This document shows positions 18,340 to 26,161 of a stretch of 37,560 nucleotides of DNA, piece after piece. The notes under the pieces are model-generated. The model was not told the origin of the DNA and did not search any database. It saw only the letters and a list, made by a program, of their open reading frames with translations. The stretch spans positions 1 to 37,560 of the forward strand of contig CAJQOL010000169.1 of the NCBI GenBank assembly GCA_905479925.1, in the 5' to 3' direction. Every line of letters starts with the position of its first letter. Positions within the stretch are counted from its first letter, which is position 1. The translations under genes were made by a program, and so were the position numbers. This DNA comes from an uncultured Kangiellaceae bacterium. Lineage in GTDB: Bacteria > Pseudomonadota > Gammaproteobacteria > Enterobacterales > Kangiellaceae.

Positions 18340-18401
18340 ATAGAGTACTGCTCACTTTTAAAAAGTTACACCTCTTCGCCAATAATTAAATTCTTTCATC
18401 T

Positions 18402-18430
18402 TTTTTCTAGAGTTGTTTTGGGTATATAAT
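18402..18430 (+). promoter_or_regulatory. Possible promoter of the cyclophilin gene
   Basis: A perfect TATAAT at 18425-18430 lies 30 bases before the chosen ATG at 18461. The region 17 bases further upstream is only T-rich, so the -35 box is poor. The position argues against any start codon upstream of 18461. Confidence 0.35.
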
Positions 18431-18460
18431 GGGCGATTATTTCCAGCAAGAGTCATATCA

Positions 18461-19126
18461 ATGAAAATTAATACAGCTAAAAGCTTTATAACGCGGTTAT
18501 TTTTAATTGCCACGGCAATTCTTCTTTTTCAAGGATGTACCCAACAAGACAAAGCCATTTCTGATATTGAGAAGTTTATTTCTAGCGCCGACATTGATAA
18601 ATCTAAGGGCGACTGGAAACAAAACCTACCTAAACCTCCTCAGCTGACCTTTGATGTTAATCGTCAATATCTCTGGAAGTTACAAACTAACAAAGGCGAC
18701 ATGTTGATTGAACTGAAGGCTAAAGAATCTCCGATGCACGTGTCTAGCACGATTTATTTAACCACCTTAGGTTTCTATGATGATATTTTGTTTCACCGAG
18801 TTATCCCAGGCTTTATGGCACAAGGCGGCGATCCTCTTGGGGTTGGTGTAGGTGGACCTGGTTATTATTATATGGGGGAGTTTGACTCTGATCTTACCCA
18901 TGATAAAAAAGGTATCTTGAGTATGGCTAACCGCGGTGCAGGAACGGATGGAAGTCAGTTTTTTCTAACCTTTACCGCAACCCCACATTTGGATGGTAGA
19001 CATACAATATTCGGCGAATTGATTGAAGGAGATACAACTCTGGAGAGTCTTGCTAAACTTGGTAGTCGCTCAGGTAAAACAAAAGAAGAATTAAAAATTG
19101 TAAAAGCGACTATTGAGGTACGTTAG
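18461..19126 (+). CDS. Lipoprotein cyclophilin-type peptidyl-prolyl isomerase
   Basis: This 221-residue protein has a lipoprotein signal ending in LLFQGC, with Cys26 as the lipidation site, so the enzyme is tethered in the periplasm. The cyclophilin domain spans about 65-220. Family motifs are present: FHRVIPGFMAQGGDP (containing the catalytic Arg), GTDGSQFFLTF and LDGRHTIFGELIEG. It catalyses cis-trans isomerisation of Xaa-Pro bonds and assists folding of exported proteins. The frame is open upstream to 18413, but a TATAAT lies between that point and the ATG at 18461, and only the latter gives a proper signal peptide. An insertion rich in Gly and Tyr (G-G-P-G-Y-Y-Y-M-G) is typical of bacterial secreted forms. 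Confidence 0.93.
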   Translation: MKINTAKSFITRLFLIATAILLFQGCTQQDKAISDIEKFISSADIDKSKGDWKQNLPKPPQLTFDVNRQYLWKLQTNKGDMLIELKAKESPMHVSSTIYLTTLGFYDDILFHRVIPGFMAQGGDPLGVGVGGPGYYYMGEFDSDLTHDKKGILSMANRGAGTDGSQFFLTFTATPHLDGRHTIFGELIEGDTTLESLAKLGSRSGKTKEELKIVKATIEVR

Positions 19127-19186
19127 GCTCTAGCTGCTGGGTCGTCTGAGAGACAACTTTTAGGTGAAGGTTGAAGCGTTGGGATT

Positions 19187-20092
19187 ATGAAAAGCCGACA
19201 ACATCATGATTCGATTTCTCCTTTGCCTATAAAAAACGGCGTTGCCCCAAATCGGTTATGGTTACCTGAAGGACCATGGGAAACGGTATTTGATTTTTTC
19301 TTATCATGCTTTCCCCATCTAACGGTTGAAGACTGTGCAGCACGATTTGAACGGGGGGAGGTAGTCACTAGCACTGGAGTAGCATTTTCAAAAACTAGTC
19401 AGTATCTATCCGGCGAACACCTTTATTTTTATCGAGAGCTTAAAAGTGAAATCGACGTCCCTTTTGAAGAGCATATCGTCTATCAGGATGACAATATCTT
19501 GGTGGCTGATAAGCCTCACTTCCTGCCTGTTGCGCCGACAGGCCAATACTTACACAATACCTTGTTGGTTCGGTTACGTAACAAGCTATCGATCGATGAG
19601 TTAGAATTATGCCATCGACTAGATAGGGAGACTGCGGGCTTGGTTTTATTAAGTAAATCCAAGCAGTTACGAGCTTGTTACCATTCTCTTTTTGCAGAAC
19701 GAAATATTACAAAGGTATACCACGCGTTAGCCCCTCCGATAAATCAAGAACTACCCACAACCTTCCGTTGTCGTCTTGGCAAAGGAGAGCCTTATTTTAG
19801 AATGAAACCTGTTGATGGAGAAGCAAATAGCGAAACTCATGTCGAGCTACTTGAGAAGCGGGGCTCATTGAATCTTTATCAACTTAAACCCGTCACAGGG
19901 CGTAAGCATCAGCTCAGAGTCCATATGTGCTCACTTGGAGCACCTATTCACAACGACCCAATTTATCCGCAGTTGTCTGGTCGACTGCCTGAGGATTTCA
20001 GTAAACCCCTTGCATTGCTGGCCAAAGAGCTTCATTTTGTAGACCCACTAAGCGGTTGTAGCCATTCATTTATTTCTAAGCAATGTTTGTAA
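19187..20092 (+). CDS. RluA-family RNA pseudouridine synthase
   Basis: This 301-residue cytoplasmic enzyme carries the RluA signature HRLDRETAG, with catalytic Asp146 in the middle of the domain (about 95-290). It also has the family C-terminal motif R-K-H-Q-L-R-V-H-M. The N-terminal 90 residues hold a weak S4-like segment (about 40-75, R-F-E-R-G-E-V). RluA-family enzymes convert specific uridines in rRNA or tRNA to pseudouridine. This one does not look like the E. coli RluA, RluC or RluD lines in detail. It belongs to the broader group of unassigned synthases, so the target RNA is unknown. It follows the cyclophilin gene by 60 bases on the same strand. Confidence 0.9.
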   Translation: MKSRQHHDSISPLPIKNGVAPNRLWLPEGPWETVFDFFLSCFPHLTVEDCAARFERGEVVTSTGVAFSKTSQYLSGEHLYFYRELKSEIDVPFEEHIVYQDDNILVADKPHFLPVAPTGQYLHNTLLVRLRNKLSIDELELCHRLDRETAGLVLLSKSKQLRACYHSLFAERNITKVYHALAPPINQELPTTFRCRLGKGEPYFRMKPVDGEANSETHVELLEKRGSLNLYQLKPVTGRKHQLRVHMCSLGAPIHNDPIYPQLSGRLPEDFSKPLALLAKELHFVDPLSGCSHSFISKQCL

Positions 20093-20283
20093 TTTGGGCA
20101 GGTCGTTAGCGATAACTTTAGCTAAACCTACTAATAACGATTTTGTTTGGATTATAGCTGCCATATTGTCTAGATCTATGGCATATTAGCTGCACTGCAG
20201 AGGTTGGGCAGAGTCAATATTAACGTCAACCTAAGTCAATTTAAACGCATTACCATTTAAAACGGGGCCAATAGAAGCTACGG

Positions 20284-22425
20284 ATGGGAAAAATTGATAA
20301 TCAATCACAGGTCGGGCTAGAAGATCGCGAGCGTATGCATTCTACGGACTTAAAACCTGTCTCCGGTGGCAAGCAAGGTAAAACTGCCAAAAGTGATCAC
20401 GGTGTCAAAACTGAGCAAGATGATGCCGGTTACCACTCGGATATGCACCTAGAATTAAGTCTCGATAACAGTTCTGACCCTGCCATCAAACCAATTAATG
20501 CTCAACCTTCTAAAGCCGTCGATAACATCGTTGAGCGCTTTAAAGCTTTGCGCACGCGACAACTAATTGTTGGCGTTTTTATCGCCACAGTGATTGTTCT
20601 AATTAACAACCTGTTCCACGGTAGAGGTACATTTGTTGTACAGGTATTGTCGGTAGCTTTAGTGGTTTATACATTTTGTTATGTTGCGGTAAGGCGAGGT
20701 GCCGTTATATTTGGGGGATTTTTGTTTTTATGGTCGCTCTATGTTGCTCTGACTTTGCTAATGATTCAGTACTCAGGGCTTCGTGATCCCGCGGTGCTCG
20801 GATTTATGGCTATTTTAGTGTTCGCAGCAATGCTAAATCATAAAGCCCATTTTCTCGGATTGGCGCTTACTATTGGTATAACACTGTTGGCGGTAGGTAT
20901 CGCGGGGCAGTTAGGGGGATTAGATTTTTCCAACAACCCTTTTGGGTGGGACACGGTAGTTGAGGTACTGATTATCTATGCCTTAGCAAGCTATGCGATT
21001 TGGACGCTAGCTAATGATCTTCGGTTCACGCTAAAGCGCCTACAAAGTGAAAATTCTAAAGTTCTCGAATCTAAGCACGCTTATAAGAAAATAGCCCACT
21101 ATGACCATCTTACCCAGTTACCTAATAGAATAATTGCATTAGAGAAGTTTAATCATGCGGTTTACCATGCGCAACGGCAAAACTCTAAAGTTGCCGTATT
21201 ATTTATCGACTTGGATAATTTCAAAACGGTAAATGATTCCCTGGGGCATTCCGTGGGAGACGGTTTGTTAGTGGAGATTGCTAATCGCTTAAGCCGCTCT
21301 GTACGGGATGGTGATACTGTCTGCCGTCTTGGCGGTGACGAATTTCTAGTAATACTAGACGATATTGCTGACCAAACCGAAGTATCACTTGTTGCTGATA
21401 ATATGCTTCAGGAGATTGCATCACCCCTTGATATTGAGGAACATTGTCTCACAGCAACTTGTTCTATCGGAATTGCAATAGCGCCAACTGATGGTAAGGA
21501 TTTTGATACCATAAGAAAAAAAGCTGATATTGCGATGTATAAGGCGAAGAATGCAGGCCGAAATGGAATGATGTTTTTTGACGACGTGATGAATAAAGAT
21601 ATGCTTGCTCATATCGATCGCGTTAATAGCCTCCGTAACGCAATAATTAACGAAGAGTTCGTATTGTATTATCAGCCTAAAGTCGACCTTAAGAGTGGCA
21701 GGGTTTTTTCAGCCGAAGCGCTAATTCGATGGCACACAAGCGAAGGAAAAATAATCCCTCCGGATGAGTTTATACCCATTGCAGAAAATACCGGAATGAT
21801 TATTGAAATCGGGCAGTGGGTACTTTTTGAAGCGTGTCGGCAATGTAAGGAGTTTCAACGTAATGGATTGGTCGATTTTAGCATTGCAGTAAATCTATCT
21901 TCCATTCAGTTTAGGCGAGGTAATTTAGAAGCCGTGGTGATAAGCGCGCTAGAAGCTGCACAACTCGATCCTTCTTATTTGGAACTCGAAGTCACTGAAT
22001 CTTTGCTAGTTGAAAATTCTGATGACATAAGAAGTCAATTCAGAGCCCTACAAAAAAGAGGCGTCACTTTTTCTATTGATGATTTTGGGACCGGATATTC
22101 TTCTCTAGCTTATCTCAAGGATTTTAATTTCGATTTTCTTAAAATAGATCGAACCTTTATTGGCGACTGTATCGAAAACGAAAACCACCGTGTACTTTGT
22201 CAGGCAATTGTTACCATGGGACATAAGTTGCAATTATTAGTGGTGGCTGAAGGCTTAGAAACACAGCAACAGATAGATGTGTTGACCGATGCTGGTTGTG
22301 AGTTTGGCCAGGGGAACTTTTTTTCTGAACCTGTACCGGTAGAAACTTTCTATAACTTACAGTCCATCGACATAAGAAGTTCCAATCAGGACCCAATTTC
22401 TGACTATATTGTATCTTTAGTTTAA
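20284..22425 (+). CDS. Membrane-bound GGDEF-EAL protein (c-di-GMP turnover)
   Basis: This 713-residue protein has a hydrophilic N-terminal tail (about 1-85) and six hydrophobic helices (about 95-245), which form a MASE-like sensory module. A short coiled linker joins these to a GGDEF domain (about 270-430) and an EAL domain (about 445-700). The GGDEF motif (350-354) is intact, and R341-x-x-D344 five residues before it is a complete inhibitory c-di-GMP site. The EAL motif is at 478-480, and ELEVTES, IDDFGTGYSSL, KIDRTFI and VAEGLET are all present. Both catalytic activities are therefore possible. QGNFFSEP near the end differs slightly from the usual Q-G-Y-L-F-S-K-P. The ATG at 20284 has a poor ribosome binding site; the ATG at 20335 is an alternative. 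The DUF2797 gene follows by 33 bases. Confidence 0.92.
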   Translation: MGKIDNQSQVGLEDRERMHSTDLKPVSGGKQGKTAKSDHGVKTEQDDAGYHSDMHLELSLDNSSDPAIKPINAQPSKAVDNIVERFKALRTRQLIVGVFIATVIVLINNLFHGRGTFVVQVLSVALVVYTFCYVAVRRGAVIFGGFLFLWSLYVALTLLMIQYSGLRDPAVLGFMAILVFAAMLNHKAHFLGLALTIGITLLAVGIAGQLGGLDFSNNPFGWDTVVEVLIIYALASYAIWTLANDLRFTLKRLQSENSKVLESKHAYKKIAHYDHLTQLPNRIIALEKFNHAVYHAQRQNSKVAVLFIDLDNFKTVNDSLGHSVGDGLLVEIANRLSRSVRDGDTVCRLGGDEFLVILDDIADQTEVSLVADNMLQEIASPLDIEEHCLTATCSIGIAIAPTDGKDFDTIRKKADIAMYKAKNAGRNGMMFFDDVMNKDMLAHIDRVNSLRNAIINEEFVLYYQPKVDLKSGRVFSAEALIRWHTSEGKIIPPDEFIPIAENTGMIIEIGQWVLFEACRQCKEFQRNGLVDFSIAVNLSSIQFRRGNLEAVVISALEAAQLDPSYLELEVTESLLVENSDDIRSQFRALQKRGVTFSIDDFGTGYSSLAYLKDFNFDFLKIDRTFIGDCIENENHRVLCQAIVTMGHKLQLLVVAEGLETQQQIDVLTDAGCEFGQGNFFSEPVPVETFYNLQSIDIRSSNQDPISDYIVSLV

Positions 22426-22458
22426 CTACCAAACATCACTATTTTTCTGGAAAAAATC

Positions 22459-23280
22459 ATGCTTACTGGACAAATCAAAAAAATGCGATCTGAGTTAAAC
22501 GCAGATCATCCGATAAACTATTACCTACCGATAGGCGATGAGGAAGTATCCCTAAATCAATACATAGGCAAACAATTGACGTTACGTTTTGAACAAAGCA
22601 TCAATTGTCAAAACTGCGGTAAAAAGACCAAGAAGAGTTTTTCACAGGGTTACTGCTATCCTTGCATGAAAAAGCTTGCCCGCTGTGATATGTGCATCAT
22701 GAAACCCGAGACTTGTCATTTTCATGAGGGAACTTGTCGCGAGCCAGAATGGGGACAAGAAAACTGCTTTGTACCACATTACGTTTATTTATCGAACACC
22801 TCGGGTTTAAAGGTTGGTATTACCCGTCATACACAAATTCCGACTCGTTGGGTCGACCAAGGGGCCACTCAAGCAACCATTATTTTTAAAGTTAGTACCC
22901 GACAACAGTCCGGCTTTGTTGAAATGGCTTTTAAAGATTTAATTGCCGATAAAACAAACTGGCGAACGATGTTAAAAGAAAACCAACCTGACCGTGATCT
23001 TGTCGCTGAAGCTAGTTCTTTAAAAGAGAAACTAGCTGAGTCTATGGATTCTATTATTACCAATTTTTCGGCAAATGAAATTGAGTCAATCACTGGCGAG
23101 ACAGTTAATCTTCGTTATCCGATTCTAGAATTTCCCACAAAGATCAAATCACATAATTTTGATAAAAACCCTTTAGTGGAAGGAACTCTTATGGGGATAA
23201 AAGGGCAATATTTAATCTTTGATACTGGAGTGATCAATATTAGAAAATTTACGGCTTACCAAATTTCATTAATGGACTGA
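22459..23280 (+). CDS. DUF2797 family Cys-rich protein
   Basis: This 273-residue protein has a Cys-rich part (about 52-105) with pairs spaced C-x-x-C (CQNC, CYPC, CDMC) plus further Cys and His in C-H-F-H-E-G-T-C. It probably binds zinc. A following segment, YVYLSNTSGLKVGITR (about 112-127), resembles the core strand of GIY-YIG-type folds. These are the features of DUF2797, whose function I do not know. The ending is complete and the length is typical. It is probably co-transcribed with the upstream GGDEF-EAL gene. It converges closely with the coiled-coil gene on the other strand, with only 21 bases between the two stops. Confidence 0.85.
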   Translation: MLTGQIKKMRSELNADHPINYYLPIGDEEVSLNQYIGKQLTLRFEQSINCQNCGKKTKKSFSQGYCYPCMKKLARCDMCIMKPETCHFHEGTCREPEWGQENCFVPHYVYLSNTSGLKVGITRHTQIPTRWVDQGATQATIIFKVSTRQQSGFVEMAFKDLIADKTNWRTMLKENQPDRDLVAEASSLKEKLAESMDSIITNFSANEIESITGETVNLRYPILEFPTKIKSHNFDKNPLVEGTLMGIKGQYLIFDTGVINIRKFTAYQISLMD

Positions 23281-23301
23281 GTTTATTTGTGAGAGGTGAA
23301 T

Positions 23302-24879
23302 CTATATTCGTTTACTTAGCTCGTTGATTATCTTTGCAAAGGATTGATCAACGGCTTGACTTTGAGCATGTAATTTATCGAAGCGCTCTTTGGTTTCATT
23401 AACAATCCCTTCAAATACTGGCTTAAATGTTTCATCCATTTTGTTTACAAACGACGGATCACCGAGTACATCGCTCATGCTATCAATGATTAACTTGGAT
23501 TGTTTAGCTTGATATTTTGCTTTTTGTTCGACCTTTTTGATGGTAGTTTGGGTGGTACTAATGATTTTCTTTAGAACCACTTGTTGTTGCTGCAGTACGT
23601 TTCCGTCTTCTATTGTTTGCATATGGTCGCTCGCTAATTCCATAACTACTGCGAGACTATCTTTGTATCTTGAATAGGCCTCCTGATCACTCTGCGGCAT
23701 GCCTTCTAAAAGTAATGACATATTATCAAACCGTATCACAAGCGCCGCATCTGACTGCAGAAATCTATCTGTGTTTGTAGTATCTTCCATCAGCTGCTTG
23801 CTGTTGTGACTCAATGTCTGCAAGTTTGATTTATTAGTATTGCCATTTCTTCCTCTTAGCTGAACTGCTCCTTGTAAGCCGTAAATTTTTACGACTTCTA
23901 GGACTGCCTCCGCTAATGATTCAATATCGGTACAACTAATCGAGTTTCTGGCAAAAGAGATGATGTTACTTTGGTCGCCACTAACGGTCATCATTGTCAT
24001 AGACATTGCCATCGCGTCATTAAGTTGCTTATTGAGGGCGTCTATCGTTTCCTGCCCATTTGCGGGGGCATTATCCGATGCATGTGTTTCTGAGGAAGAG
24101 TTTTGGATAGAGTGCAGCTGTTTTTCCAAAGTTTGATTCGCCGCAGTAAGTGCTTGTATTGATTCTGACTTTTCATTAAGTGTGTTTGTTACAACGGTTA
24201 ATTCGTCTTCCAGCATATTGATACAGGTTTCCGACTCATTAAGCATTTGTTTCAGTTGCTCCGGTTGAGACGGTTGTTCAGAGGAATTAGACAGGGCTGA
24301 TAATTTGTCCCTAAGCGCCGAAATCTTTTCTTTTTGCTGTTCATTAAGCACTTTCAACTGCTTAATATCTTCGTTTACCGTTTCATCAGCAACCTTATTA
24401 GTGGTTTCAGTTGTCGCCGTCTCATCATCGATTTCTACAAATAAATCGATATCTCCGGGCATTTCAGATTCTAAGGTGTATTGAGAGCCGTCGCTGGAAT
24501 CATTATCTAAATCATCCATTTGCGACTTCATTTGATCTTTTATATCGGTTAGTTCTTGTTCTTTTGCCGCAAGAATATCATTAAGCTCGTTAATTTTGGC
24601 TTCCAATGCTTCTGAAGAACCATTTGTTTCGGCTTTTAAGCGTTTAACTTCATGTTCCAGCGCTTGTTTTTTTGCGGCGATTTGATGTAAATGATGTTTA
24701 ACAATTGAATACTTGTTACGCAGGTTTTTAAGCTGTTTGATCTTATTTCGAATCCTGCAAATACTGCTTTTCCAGGTTTTCTGCTTCTTTCGATAGTGCA
24801 GAAATAGGCCGATGCTTGTTGCTATTGCCAGAATAGATAATTCGGCGGTAGCGATAACTGAAAGGGTTGAAACGTACAT
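23302..24879 (-). CDS. Membrane-anchored coiled-coil protein with a possible GAF-like domain
   Basis: This 525-residue protein begins with one membrane helix (about 6-28) followed by a basic stretch. Two long coiled-coil regions follow (about 35-120 and 165-275), separated and flanked by acidic, Ser/Thr-rich linkers. A globular part (about 300-430) includes ESLAEAVLEVVKIYGLQGAV and AALVIRFDNMSLLLEGMP, which looks like a degenerate GAF-type fold. The C-terminal 90 residues are helical again. No catalytic motif is seen. The GAF-like region resembles parts of gammaproteobacterial signalling proteins, but the match is by eye. It lies 118 bases after the 89-residue protein gene on the same strand and may share its transcript. 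Confidence 0.75.
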   Translation of the reverse strand: MYVSTLSVIATAELSILAIATSIGLFLHYRKKQKTWKSSICRIRNKIKQLKNLRNKYSIVKHHLHQIAAKKQALEHEVKRLKAETNGSSEALEAKINELNDILAAKEQELTDIKDQMKSQMDDLDNDSSDGSQYTLESEMPGDIDLFVEIDDETATTETTNKVADETVNEDIKQLKVLNEQQKEKISALRDKLSALSNSSEQPSQPEQLKQMLNESETCINMLEDELTVVTNTLNEKSESIQALTAANQTLEKQLHSIQNSSSETHASDNAPANGQETIDALNKQLNDAMAMSMTMMTVSGDQSNIISFARNSISCTDIESLAEAVLEVVKIYGLQGAVQLRGRNGNTNKSNLQTLSHNSKQLMEDTTNTDRFLQSDAALVIRFDNMSLLLEGMPQSDQEAYSRYKDSLAVVMELASDHMQTIEDGNVLQQQQVVLKKIISTTQTTIKKVEQKAKYQAKQSKLIIDSMSDVLGDPSFVNKMDETFKPVFEGIVNETKERFDKLHAQSQAVDQSFAKIINELSKRI

Positions 24880-24997
24880 TTTTATATCATTGAGGTAGTT
24901 TATTACCTTTTAATGATTCCTTAACACATATAATGAATACTGCTTTAAGTATAGATTAGATCTTAAAAATAACCATAAAGTAGCAGTGGTTAATTCA

Positions 24998-25267
24998 TTA
25001 ACGTTTATAGCGTTCAAGCGCTTCGTGAAATTGTGCTGCAAGGCGTTGCGCGTCGCCATCTTCAGAGTTTGCAATCATTTTATAAGAGGCCGATAAGGTT
25101 AATACTTTACCTCGGTTGCCTAGGTTGTTCTTGGCCAAGGCAATGGGGTCTTTGCCGAGCTCTATAGAGATACCAAGTTTAGATAGTACGTGTCGAGCAA
25201 GCTTATCTAAGTTAGGAAAAACCTCAACGGTTTGCAATTTATCGAACGAATCTAGAAAAAAGAACAT
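24998..25267 (-). CDS. Small conserved-looking protein, unknown function
   Basis: This 89-residue soluble protein starts at an ATG with AGGTG about eight bases upstream. It shows no signal peptide or membrane helix. The residues mix helices with charged surfaces, including a central A-K-N-N-L-G-N-R-G-K-V-L-T-L-S-A-S-Y-K stretch and an amphipathic C-terminal helix ending in E-R-Y-K-R. I recognise no family. Codon use resembles the neighbours and the ribosome binding site is good, so I consider it a real gene. It is upstream of the coiled-coil protein on the same strand. Confidence 0.65.
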   Translation of the reverse strand: MFFFLDSFDKLQTVEVFPNLDKLARHVLSKLGISIELGKDPIALAKNNLGNRGKVLTLSASYKMIANSEDGDAQRLAAQFHEALERYKR

Positions 25268-25523
25268 GAAAGCACCTATTGAGTAGAATATTGAGTTTCG
25301 AATGATGTTAGCGCTTCTTAGACAGTCTTATTATCAAATAGATCGATCCACTAACTGTTACAGTTTAGTTCAATATTCTGTTGCTGTTACAAATTTATCT
25401 TGAACGGAGAGGACGTAATAATATGGCAGGGTAGTTTGCACCCTCAATAATTCAGTTATGATTCAGCTACCTCAGCCTACAATGTATTCCAAGTTGAAAA
25501 TACAAATACAAAGGAAGCGGTCG

Positions 25524-26075
25524 GTGAACAAATTAAATAAAGTTGGATTATTGGTATTATTGTCATGTTTTTCTCAAAGTGCAATGTCAGATGGTAATCA
25601 TTCTAGTAGCTATGGAAGTTCGAGTACTCGTATTATTTATAGTCATGAATCCAATGGTGCTGACTATTTATCATCGGTTGGTATTGCAACATTATTGAAA
25701 GATAGCGAGAGTAAATTTGGTATTGAATTAGGTACTTCTCTTGGAAACGCTGAGGTCATTAGCACCGATGGATATTTAGAAGATTATGTCGCATGGGAAG
25801 GTAATATGAGAGTTGGTTACTTTTCTAACATTTCTGTTTTTGTGGAAGCTGGTTTCGACCTAACTGAAGCTATTTTTGAAGATGAACGATATGATGATCA
25901 TCATGACGATTATTTGTACCACGATGATATTGACGCGTATGTTGGTTTTGGAATTGGCGTTAGCGCTGGTCCCTTTCAGATCGACGGGTTTGTTAGAAAT
26001 AGAGAGATAGATAGTCTTTATTGGGAAGCGCAATCGGAAGTTTTTAGCGGCGTACAGTTTTCTTTAAAATTCTAA
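25524..26075 (+). CDS. Small outer-membrane beta-barrel protein with an Asp/His-rich loop
   Basis: This 183-residue protein has a signal peptide (about 1-22, ending QSAMS). Alternating amphipathic strands follow, and the protein ends in F-S-L-K-F, a typical C-terminal barrel signal. This suggests an eight-stranded OmpA/OmpX-size barrel. A predicted surface loop (about 118-138) contains D-E-R-Y-D-D-H-H-D-D-Y-L-Y-H-D-D-I-D, with about eight Asp and three His, and could bind metal ions. I chose the GTG at 25524, with AGGA eight bases upstream. The frame extends to an ATG at 25458, but that would bury the signal peptide behind 22 extra residues. The gene is single, with hairpins on its 3' side. 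Confidence 0.8.
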   Translation: MNKLNKVGLLVLLSCFSQSAMSDGNHSSSYGSSSTRIIYSHESNGADYLSSVGIATLLKDSESKFGIELGTSLGNAEVISTDGYLEDYVAWEGNMRVGYFSNISVFVEAGFDLTEAIFEDERYDDHHDDYLYHDDIDAYVGFGIGVSAGPFQIDGFVRNREIDSLYWEAQSEVFSGVQFSLKF

Positions 26076-26107
26076 TCGGTAATTTAATTTTATCGAAAAA
26101 ATAGTTC

Positions 26108-26140
26108 GGTAGTGCAAGCATGTAAACTGCTCGCGCTACC
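26108..26140. terminator. Imperfect stem-loop between convergent genes
   Basis: GGTAGTGCAAGCA and TGCTCGCGCTACC pair around a seven-base loop with one mismatch and one G-T pair. Read on the minus strand, a run of T residues follows about seven bases after the stem. It lies between the barrel gene and the methyltransferase fusion gene and probably ends transcription of one or both. Confidence 0.45.
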
Positions 26141-26161
26141 AGATAATAATCCCGATATCTA

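Noticed and set aside
18413..18460. N-terminal extension of the cyclophilin
   Set aside because: It would place 16 residues before the lipoprotein signal and would lie across a TATAAT element.
8798..23302. Horizontal-transfer island or mobile element
   Set aside because: I saw no transposase, integrase, tRNA boundary, terminal repeat or abrupt change in codon use.
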